Origin: Clostridia bacterium
GTDB lineage: Bacteria; Bacillota_A; Clostridia; Oscillospirales; CAG-272
Length of the DNA stretch: 18,209 bases
Direction of reading: 5' to 3'
NCBI GenBank assembly: GCA_017462445.1
Contig: JAFTRB010000232.1
Coordinates: 1 to 18,209, forward strand
Position numbers and translations under genes: made by a program. Each line of letters opens with the position of its first letter. Positions within the stretch are counted from its first letter, which is position 1. Below the pieces are notes generated by a model that was given only the letters and a program-made list of their open reading frames with translations, made no database searches and was not told the DNA's origin. Of the stretch, positions 1-6,140 are shown piece after piece.

Positions 1-2
1 AT

Positions 3-257
3 GTGGAGGGATATGTTGAAAATTTCCATCCCATGCCATACGAAGGGCACGATACGGAGCATTTTGAAATAGACGGTATCTACTTTGAATACACCGATTT
101 TGAAATCATGAACGGTTACAATACTACCTCATCTCACGGCGGTGTTGTTTCACAAAACGGTCAGTATTTGAAAATCAAATATATTGTTAGTGAATATGAA
201 AGTGGCGAAAGTAGAAATATAATTCTGTATATTGCTGAAATCGAGAAAACACAATAA
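3..257 (+). CDS. C-terminal part of an unrecognised small protein (5'-truncated)
   Basis: The reading frame is open from the window edge and ends with TAA at 255-257, so only the last 84-85 codons are present. The GTG at position 3 is probably an internal valine, because no ribosome binding site can be seen before it. The fragment is acidic and rich in Gly, Tyr and His, with the stretch ENFHPMPYEGHDTEHFEI, then GIYFEYTDFEI and a closing run of beta-type residues (YLKIKYIV, NIILYIAEI). This pattern suggests a small all-beta domain. I recall similar short hypothetical proteins in Firmicutes but cannot attach a function. The downstream gene has its own promoter, so the two are probably separate units. 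No clear terminator follows; the next 115 bases hold only A/T-rich and C-rich sequence. Confidence 0.6.
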   Translation: MEGYVENFHPMPYEGHDTEHFEIDGIYFEYTDFEIMNGYNTTSSHGGVVSQNGQYLKIKYIVSEYESGESRNIILYIAEIEKTQ

Positions 258-373
258 AGTATTGTATCAAAATTATAGTTATTAGCCAAAAATAAGGCAT
301 ACCCACTCTTTTCCCACCGCCACCCGACCTTTCTCGCCACATTATTAAATATAATTAAATATTGCGCTAAATA

Positions 374-402
374 TTGAACATTTGTCAAGCATGCTATATA
401 AT
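374..402 (+). promoter_or_regulatory. Sigma-A promoter of the YwaF-like gene
   Basis: TTGAAC (374-379) and TATAAT (397-402) are separated by 17 nt, close to the vegetative consensus. Transcription would start near 409, only about 15 nt upstream of the ATG at 425. The promoter therefore excludes the longer reading frame that opens at TTG 374. Confidence 0.7.
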
Positions 403-424
403 GTACTCGATGGGAGGTAATTAT

Positions 425-1216
425 ATGGGCATCATAAAGGAATTTTTCGGCTTTGGCGGCTACGATCGCCCCGCAGAGGGCTATTTGTCCTGGCAGCATC
501 TTGTGTTTGTAACAAGCTTTATGGTTCTTATGGTTGTTATGGCGATTATTATCGGCTCGCGCCAAAGGAACAAAACCGAAAAGGAAAAGAATAAAATCCT
601 TGCCATAGCGGCAATAACAATAGACAGCCTCGAAATCATCAGGATTGTATTAGTATCCATACGCTCCGAGGACCCGATGAAGTGGGTATATCTTCTGCCC
701 CTCTTCCTCTGCAGCATCCAGCTTATAACAATTCCGCTTGCCGCTTTTTCCAGAGGACGTGTAAAGGAAGCAGCGCTCGACTTTGTTTTCATCTTCGGCA
801 TTCTTGGCGCAACCCTTGGCACATACGGCGCAGGCAATGATTATTCTTGCTTCCCGATATTCTCCTATGATATAATCCATACCACCCTGACTCATACCAT
901 CTCGGGATTCTGCTCGCTCTACATCCTCTTCTGTGGAATGATAAGCATGAAGCGCAGAAATATCCCCATCGGTATTTGCATCGTCAGTGTGTTCTGCGTT
1001 CTATCCTACATAGTCAACCGCATTGTGGACTACAACTATATGTTCTTAATGCGCGGTGACGGAACGCCCTATGACATAGTATTCAACCTCTGCGGTGGCA
1101 ACCCTGTAATCTATCCAATAGTGGTTGTCCTCCTGTTTTACCTATATATTGCAGCCTTCTATCTCGTTTATTACCTGATAACCGAGAGGCTGATGAAGAA
1201 AAGGGCAGAGCAGTAA
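425..1216 (+). CDS. YwaF / TMEM164-like integral membrane protein (TIGR02206 type)
   Basis: This is a 263-residue multi-pass membrane protein. The start at 425 is chosen because GGGAGGT lies 7 nt upstream and the promoter -10 box lies at 397-402. About six or seven hydrophobic segments are visible, including LVFVTSFMVLMVVMAIIIG, WVYLLPLFLCSIQLITIPLA, FVFIFGILGATLGTYG, ISGFCSLYILFCGM and a C-terminal VIYPIVVVLLFYLYIAAFYLVYY-type helix. The LPLFLCS motif (Cys96) and the histidines at about 152 and 157 (DIIHTTLTH) fit the YwaF/TMEM164 family. In human TMEM164 the conserved cysteine has been linked to acyl transfer on ether phospholipids; whether bacterial members do this is unknown. The gene is monocistronic, with a promoter directly in front and a hairpin terminator directly after. 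Family assignment is fairly safe, function is not. Confidence 0.8.
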   Translation: MGIIKEFFGFGGYDRPAEGYLSWQHLVFVTSFMVLMVVMAIIIGSRQRNKTEKEKNKILAIAAITIDSLEIIRIVLVSIRSEDPMKWVYLLPLFLCSIQLITIPLAAFSRGRVKEAALDFVFIFGILGATLGTYGAGNDYSCFPIFSYDIIHTTLTHTISGFCSLYILFCGMISMKRRNIPIGICIVSVFCVLSYIVNRIVDYNYMFLMRGDGTPYDIVFNLCGGNPVIYPIVVVLLFYLYIAAFYLVYYLITERLMKKRAEQ

Positions 1217-1222
1217 AAAATG

Positions 1223-1268
1223 AAGCGAGCATACAAGGCATAGTGCCAAAATGTATGCTCGCTTTTTA
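1223..1268 (+). terminator. Bidirectional intrinsic terminator between convergent genes
   Basis: A perfect 12-bp stem, AAGCGAGCATAC (1223-1234) with GTATGCTCGCTT (1253-1264), is followed by a T run on the + strand. On the - strand the stem is followed by a run of T from the A tract at 1215-1220. It therefore probably ends both the membrane-protein gene and the convergent gene on the other strand. Confidence 0.85.
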
Positions 1269-1311
1269 TAAATCAAGCCATTCTTTCGGTTCCCCACCAA
1301 AAGCCTTTTTA

Positions 1312-1962
1312 TCAGAATTCGGGAGTATAGGTCTTATAGTCATCTATGAGCGGAAGTCTCATTATCTTAAGGTTCTTGTACTTTACCCGTGTGCAGAATG
1401 CCTCGAAGCCGACGAAGCCGTATTTGTTTATATCAATTGGACAGGGATCTGTTATTTCCAGCGCAACCACACCGTCTATCGCCATAAAAATACGAACAGC
1501 GCCCGAGGGCAAGGAAAAGCTTCCCACGGAAATATGGTAAACTCGCCCTGGCTCAAAACTGAAAAGCTCGGTTAGTACAAGCAGGTCATATTCAGGGCTT
1601 TTCTCAAAGCCCACGCGCCCCTCCCAAAAACCGTTAACACCCATCACATAGCCCATCTCGCGTGTATTCGTCTCCTCGTTCCAGCTTCCGTGCCAGGTAA
1701 CATTTATGTCTCTTGTAGCGGGCGCAACGGTGGCAGCATCGAATTCAATAAGCAGGTTGCCTGTGTAATTCGCCTTGGTCACGCACATAGCGGCGGAGCA
1801 TTCGCGGTTCTCGCCCACAAGCCAGCCATCCTCGGTATACCACCTACCGCATTTTTTGTCGAATAGGTCGAAAAGCGCCAAATCGTCAAAATCAGCAAGC
1901 TCAAACAGCACCTCCCCCTCGTCGGGAAGCACCTTCTTTTTCATAAGCTGAATCTCTCTCAT
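1312..1962 (-). CDS. Concanavalin-A-fold protein, DUF1961/DUF1080-like
   Basis: The protein has 216 residues and no signal peptide or membrane segment. The start is placed at 1962 because AAGGAGAG lies 4 nt upstream (complement of 1967-1974) and the -10 box at 2002-2007 falls inside the longer open frame. It has the layout of a LamG/concanavalin-A-like beta sandwich: GWLVGENRECSAAM, then LLIEFDAATVAPATRDINV, TWHGSWNEETNTR, NGFWEGRVGFEKSP and KYGFVGFEAF near the end. These stretches recall the DUF1961 (YesU-type) and DUF1080 (3-keto-disaccharide hydrolase-type) families found in polysaccharide loci. It is a single-gene unit with its own promoter and a shared terminator. A role in binding or hydrolysing a cytoplasmic sugar derivative is inferred; no catalytic residue can be assigned from sequence alone. 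Confidence 0.65.
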   Translation of the reverse strand: MREIQLMKKKVLPDEGEVLFELADFDDLALFDLFDKKCGRWYTEDGWLVGENRECSAAMCVTKANYTGNLLIEFDAATVAPATRDINVTWHGSWNEETNTREMGYVMGVNGFWEGRVGFEKSPEYDLLVLTELFSFEPGRVYHISVGSFSLPSGAVRIFMAIDGVVALEITDPCPIDINKYGFVGFEAFCTRVKYKNLKIMRLPLIDDYKTYTPEF

Positions 1963-2001
1963 ACATCTCTCCTTGTGAATGCCAAGCCATATTTCTTTTT
2001 T

Positions 2002-2030
2002 ATTATACAACTATCATAGGGAAAATGCAA
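2002..2030 (-). promoter_or_regulatory. Sigma-A promoter of the concanavalin-A-fold gene
   Basis: Read on the - strand, TTGCAT (complement of 2025-2030) and a perfect TATAAT (complement of 2002-2007) are 17 nt apart. Transcription would start near 1995, about 33 nt before the ATG. Confidence 0.65.
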
Positions 2031-2065
2031 TAGTAGAATAACCTCCTTCAAAAAAGTAAAGCGCA

Positions 2066-2094
2066 TTGACAATCCTCCTCGCTTATGTTAAAAT
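2066..2094 (+). promoter_or_regulatory. Strong sigma-A promoter with extended -10 for the LRR membrane protein
   Basis: A perfect -35 TTGACA (2066-2071), a 17-nt spacer and -10 TAAAAT (2089-2094) preceded by TGT (2086-2088, extended -10). The start point would be near 2101, 35 nt before the ATG at 2136. Confidence 0.75.
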
Positions 2095-2135
2095 AAACTG
2101 TAAAATAATATCTTATCATCTTGGAGGAAGCTACT

Positions 2136-4760
2136 ATGGCTGCTATCAAAGCAAAATGTCCCATGTGTGGCGGAACAGTAATTATACCCGAGGGCAAGAC
2201 CTTTGGCGAGTGCGATTCCTGCGCTGTCCAGTTTTCGCTGTCGGATTTACAGAAATATAAGGAGCAGACCGGTCAAGCAGAGCATACCGAGCCGGAGGGC
2301 GTGGATATTGACGGCGACGGACTGTTGGATTACACCACGGCTCTCTCCACAGACAACATCATTCACGAGTCGGTGGCAGAGCTTTGCAATAAGGCGGAGG
2401 TCGCCCTGCAGGCGGAGATGTGGAGCCTGGTTTACCGCTTCTGCGACGAAATCATCAGGCGCGATCCTCACTACGCCAAGGCGTATCTCTATAAGCTGCT
2501 TGCCGATTGTAGGATTTACAAAAAGGAGGCTCTTGCCGATAGCAAAAAGCTCTTTGATACCAACGAGAACTATCGGCTTCTTATCAGATTTGCCGATACA
2601 TATCTTGCCGCCGAGATAGAAAGCTATCTGACTACGGCAAGGAATAGGCTTGCCGAGGCGCAAAGCGAAGAAAAATACCAAATGCTGTGCAGGGATATGA
2701 GGAATGCCGACTCCGAGAATGTCCTTCGCCGTCTGATTAAGAGCTTTCAGGAGCTTGGCGACTACCGCGATAGCGAAAAAAGAAAACAGGAGTGCGAGGA
2801 TAGGTTAAAGCGCTTGCAGGCGAAAAATGCCACCAAGAAGGGCGTAACCATAGCCGTCTTTGCCCTGATTGCCGCCGCTATAATCGGCGGTATTATCGCT
2901 ATAATTGCCGCTATTGCCGGAGCTATAAGCGCGCATAGCGCAAGCTATGATAAGTCAAACTTCACGGTTGAAATTACCGACAAAAGCAATGATGACTATG
3001 ATGATAGCACGGTAAGGGTTATTTTTGATATCGATTTCACAAACAATACAAGCCACAATGCGACAAGGATTGTAGGCTATCTCAAGGTCAAGGACTGTGA
3101 CGGTAACATCCTGACAAACGGGGACGCTCACTTTGACGGCGAGTTCCTCCCGAGCATACGTGATGATTGGACACTCACCTGGAGGATGAGCAGGAATGAT
3201 GACTCAGCCGAGCTTTGGAACACCCGCTTTGAGCTGCTCGAAATTCTGTTCTGTATCACCGAGCTTCGCTTTGAGGATGGCACCGTTCGCAATTATGAGA
3301 TTGAGGATGTGGTTGTCAAGCCCTATGACACCGCCTATGCGGATAAGCAGTATGTCGCCGCTACAACCTGCTTTGACAACGGGCAGTACGCCGAGGCTCA
3401 GGAATTGTTCGAGAAGCTTCGTGGCTACAAGGATAGCGAGGACAGGGCGGAGGAATGCAAGCGAGAGGCTACCCGAATAGAGATGGCGAACAAGGAAGAA
3501 CAATACCTCACAGCCAAAAATATGGTTGCCGAGGGCGATTATCTTGGCGCAGTAAAGCTATTCAGGGAGCTGGATGATTACAGGGACTCTGCCGATTTGC
3601 TTGAGCTTATTGAGAATAATTTGGCCGATGTGGCCCTTGAATACTCGCTTAAAGGTGATTATCGCCTGGCGGTTGAGCTTATCGAGGGTTTTGATTATAG
3701 CTTAGATGACTGGAATATCCCCGATGATATCTATGATGTGCTGAAGGCCAATAAGAATGCTATCGATGGCTCATATACCAAGCTAGTTTCGCTTGGTATT
3801 GCCGATTTTGTAATTCCCGCGGGTACAACAAAAATCAAGGATTCTGCCTTCCAGGACGCCATAGGTCTGAATAGTGTTACAATTCCCGTCGGTGTAACCA
3901 CGATAGGTAAATATGCCTTTAAAGGCTGCGCCTCACTTACCACTATTGTTATTCCGGATGGGATAACAAGCATCGGGAATAACGCGTTCGATTCCTGCTC
4001 ATCTCTCTCGACCATATCTTTGCCAAGCAGTCTTCGCACCGTAGGTAATTGCGTATTCTACTATTGCCGTAGTCTGACTACGGTAAACCTGCCGGTTGGG
4101 CTTACAAGCATAGGAAGCGAGGCGTTCGGCTATTGCTCTGCAATCGGAAAGCTCACAATTCCGGATACTGTAACATATATAGGGCCCAAAATGCTTCTAA
4201 GATGCAATGGACTAACCGAGATAACAATGCCTATTGTTGAGGGCTTCACGGTTTCAAGTTTCTTTGATTATCAGGTTCCTACATCCTTCGTCCGTGTAAC
4301 ACTGACAAAGGGTAAAACTCTCGGCTACCATTATTTCTATAATTGCAACACGCTTGTAGAAATCAATCTTCACGAGGGCTTGGAGGTTATCGGAGAGGAG
4401 TCGCTGGCATATTGCTCCGCCACAACAATCAATTTCCCGGATACAATAAAGGAAATTAAGAGTGGCGCCTTCCGCAATTCTTCAATAACAAGCTTCACCC
4501 TTCCCACGGCAATAACAGAAATCCCCGATAATTTGTTTGCATATTCATATCTGAAAACAATAAACCTTCACGGTAATGTCACAAGCATTGGCGCCAGTGC
4601 CTTCCAGGGATGCTCGCTAACCATCAGCTTTGAAGGCACAAAGGAAAAATGGGAGTCTGTAAGCAAGGATAGTCTTTGGAATTACAGCGTCTCAAGCTAC
4701 ACTATTATCTGCACCGATGCCACCTACACCTACAAATACGGCACCGGCTCCTGGGCGTAA
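2136..4760 (+). CDS. Zinc-ribbon / TPR-like / single-pass membrane protein with BspA-type leucine-rich repeats
   Basis: The product has 874 residues; the start has TTGGAGGAAG just upstream. Residues 1-35 form a zinc ribbon with C8-x2-C11 and C26-x2-C29. Residues about 75-225 are helical and end in a YRDS repeat (Y210-S213, followed by a cysteine). One membrane helix lies at about 237-263, preceded by Lys residues, so the ribbon side is cytoplasmic. Residues about 266-400 look like an FxLYD-type beta domain. Two more YxDS-containing helical repeats follow outside (GYKDS at 430-434, DYRDS at 481-485). Residues about 553-840 are BspA-type LRRs with repeated TSIGxxAFxxC/SLxTIxLP units. BspA LRRs are known from surface proteins that bind host or partner molecules; here they would be displayed outside. 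There is no cell-wall anchor or signal peptide, so the internal helix must act as the membrane signal. The gene is monocistronic. The ligand is unknown. Confidence 0.8.
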   Translation: MAAIKAKCPMCGGTVIIPEGKTFGECDSCAVQFSLSDLQKYKEQTGQAEHTEPEGVDIDGDGLLDYTTALSTDNIIHESVAELCNKAEVALQAEMWSLVYRFCDEIIRRDPHYAKAYLYKLLADCRIYKKEALADSKKLFDTNENYRLLIRFADTYLAAEIESYLTTARNRLAEAQSEEKYQMLCRDMRNADSENVLRRLIKSFQELGDYRDSEKRKQECEDRLKRLQAKNATKKGVTIAVFALIAAAIIGGIIAIIAAIAGAISAHSASYDKSNFTVEITDKSNDDYDDSTVRVIFDIDFTNNTSHNATRIVGYLKVKDCDGNILTNGDAHFDGEFLPSIRDDWTLTWRMSRNDDSAELWNTRFELLEILFCITELRFEDGTVRNYEIEDVVVKPYDTAYADKQYVAATTCFDNGQYAEAQELFEKLRGYKDSEDRAEECKREATRIEMANKEEQYLTAKNMVAEGDYLGAVKLFRELDDYRDSADLLELIENNLADVALEYSLKGDYRLAVELIEGFDYSLDDWNIPDDIYDVLKANKNAIDGSYTKLVSLGIADFVIPAGTTKIKDSAFQDAIGLNSVTIPVGVTTIGKYAFKGCASLTTIVIPDGITSIGNNAFDSCSSLSTISLPSSLRTVGNCVFYYCRSLTTVNLPVGLTSIGSEAFGYCSAIGKLTIPDTVTYIGPKMLLRCNGLTEITMPIVEGFTVSSFFDYQVPTSFVRVTLTKGKTLGYHYFYNCNTLVEINLHEGLEVIGEESLAYCSATTINFPDTIKEIKSGAFRNSSITSFTLPTAITEIPDNLFAYSYLKTINLHGNVTSIGASAFQGCSLTISFEGTKEKWESVSKDSLWNYSVSSYTIICTDATYTYKYGTGSWA

Positions 4761-4878
4761 ATAAAGGTAGCTTAAGAGTTGCATAGGCAACGCCACCAGC
4801 TTGCGTATGAAATCTCTTGTCAAGCCTTGCAGATACCCCGGCGTTATCTGCGCTTGCCGTGTAGCTTGCTCTTTATTT
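4759..4878 (+). other. Foldable 3' region after the LRR gene (possible structured RNA)
   Basis: An outer stem AAATAAAG (4759-4766) with CTTTATTT (4871-4878) is extended by AGCT (4769-4772) with AGCT (4863-4866). It encloses a hairpin GTTGC/GCAAC (4778-4782/4787-4791) and a two-step hairpin CAAGC + GCAGATA (4821-4835) with TATCTGC + GCTTG (4845-4856). It overlaps the stop codon of the LRR gene and has no strong T run. It may be a 3'-UTR structure, an unusual terminator or chance pairing. Confidence 0.3.
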
Positions 4879-4913
4879 GATTAACATTTATCATTCATCA
4901 GGAAAACGAGAAT

Positions 4914-4966
4914 ATAAAAAGGCTGAGTCACTTGCTTTTTGAAAAGCTTTTGACTCAGCCCTTTCT
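4914..4966 (-). terminator. Intrinsic terminator of the AraC-family regulator gene
   Basis: GGCTGAGTCA (4921-4930) pairs with TGACTCAGCC (4951-4960), with an inner GCTTTT/AAAAGC stem. On the - strand the stem is followed by a T run (complement of AAAAA at 4916-4920). The hairpin begins about 7 nt after the stop codon. On the + strand CCCTTTCTTTAT follows, so weak termination in that direction is also possible. Confidence 0.8.
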
Positions 4967-5887
4967 TTATATCGTTCCTATTTGTGTTTGCTTCAATTCC
5001 ATATCTTTCATTTTTACCTGTAACGGCGAAAAACCATAATTCCGCTTGAAGGCGGTACAAAAATAGCTCTGGCTCGAAAAGCCCATTTCCTCGCTAACAT
5101 CCCTGACAGACATTCCGTCAACAAGCAGCTCTAAGGCCTTTTGCATCTTCAACATATTGAAATACTTTATCGCCCCATAGCCAAAGCGCTTATGCATCTC
5201 TTTCTCCAGAAGCGATACGCTAATATTGCACATTCTTGCTAATTGCTCGGTGGTAATTGTTTCCTTTATATGCTCCTCCATAACGGTCAGTATCTTGACT
5301 ATATACTTTGAGATTTCCTCCGTTTCCTTTTTTTCAACCTTGGATCCGGAATCTATAAGCTCAAGTATAAACTTTTCTAATCTTTTCACTAAAATCAACG
5401 CCCGGGTATCCATTCCCGGCTTGATACCTCTGACGAATGACCTGGTGGCATTTTTTGCGAAACCACCCTCAAAGCGCGCTTCATCCACGGTTATGATGTT
5501 GAAACACTTGGGATACTCTGTAAAAATATTCAGATATTCCTCTCTCAATTCATCTGAAAGAGAATAGAGCCCCGATATTTCGGGGAAGGGGTAGGCTGAA
5601 AAGGTTAAAATAACCGATTCAGTCGATGTCCCTCTTTCGTCACGCACCGAGTGAAATGCTCCGGATTGAATAATCATCAGCTGTCCTTCTTCAACATCGT
5701 AATCTATCCCTGATACCGTTATTTTCATATGTCCCGAAAGAACTAAGATCAATTCGTAAAAGGCGTGCTTTTCACCGGCGTGTGAATAGTATTTACGGTA
5801 TTTTCTGCTGAAGCAGGTTATCAATTCGGATATTGATATTATATTTTCTAGCTGTGTCCCATAGTAATGTGAACGCATTTCCTGCAT
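4967..5887 (-). CDS. AraC/XylS-family transcriptional regulator with cupin-like sensor
   Basis: The product has 306 residues. The N-terminal part (about 30-100) resembles an AraC-type cupin: HAFYELILVLSGHMKITV and YDVEEGQLMIIQSGAFHSV. A helical linker follows. The C-terminal third carries the usual pair of helix-turn-helix units (ITTEQLARMCNISVSLLEK, then VRDVSEEMGFSSQSYFCTAF and KRNYGFSPLQVK), so DNA binding looks intact. The start at 5887 has GGAGG only 3 nt away. The ATG at 5878, three codons in, has a longer gap of 12 nt and cannot be excluded. The gene is divergent from the large secreted-protein gene, with 253 bp between them, which makes that gene the obvious regulatory target. The ligand is unknown; cupin-type AraC regulators usually sense sugars or related small molecules. 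Confidence 0.88.
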   Translation of the reverse strand: MQEMRSHYYGTQLENIISISELITCFSRKYRKYYSHAGEKHAFYELILVLSGHMKITVSGIDYDVEEGQLMIIQSGAFHSVRDERGTSTESVILTFSAYPFPEISGLYSLSDELREEYLNIFTEYPKCFNIITVDEARFEGGFAKNATRSFVRGIKPGMDTRALILVKRLEKFILELIDSGSKVEKKETEEISKYIVKILTVMEEHIKETITTEQLARMCNISVSLLEKEMHKRFGYGAIKYFNMLKMQKALELLVDGMSVRDVSEEMGFSSQSYFCTAFKRNYGFSPLQVKMKDMELKQTQIGTI

Positions 5888-5909
5888 GTACCTCCGTCAT
5901 AAGAAAGAA

Positions 5910-5938
5910 AATATAGTTTTGATTTGTTTTATTGCTAA
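5910..5938 (-). promoter_or_regulatory. Possible promoter of the AraC-family gene
   Basis: On the - strand, TTAGCA (complement of 5933-5938) and TATATT (complement of 5910-5915) are 17 nt apart. The -35 is poor, as expected for a weakly expressed regulator. The call is tentative. Confidence 0.35.
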
Positions 5939-6007
5939 AGCGCCTGAATCTGTACCAGAATTCTAAAAAATCATATCTGAATTTGCATATATTTTAACAT
6001 TTTAGTA

Positions 6008-6016
6008 TGCTACAAT
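6008..6016 (+). promoter_or_regulatory. Extended -10 element upstream of the secreted-protein gene
   Basis: TGCTACAAT (6008-6016) is a good extended -10, but no convincing -35 lies 16-18 nt upstream. That is what an activator-dependent promoter would show, and an AraC-type regulator is encoded divergently. The implied leader of about 118 nt contains the inverted repeat AAAGCA/TGCTTT (6060-6065/6074-6079). Confidence 0.4.
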
Positions 6017-6140
6017 GATTATATAACAAAACAGCTTTTTTGTCAACCTCTGCACACTCAAAGCACTTATAAATGCTTTGGCGGGATGTGTAGCCTTGGC
6101 AAAAGGATATTTTGTTTAATCACGGATAATTGGAGGAATT

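Noticed and set aside
161..565. Open frame of 134 codons on the - strand across the first intergenic region
   Set aside because: It overlaps the ends of two + strand genes and the promoter at 374-402, and its sequence looks random in composition.
6050..6110. Cyclic di-GMP (GEMM-I) riboswitch before the secreted-protein gene
   Set aside because: A hairpin followed by GGGA and GCC/GGC is loosely similar, but the conserved CGCAAAGCC-type segment and the tetraloop-receptor helix are not present.
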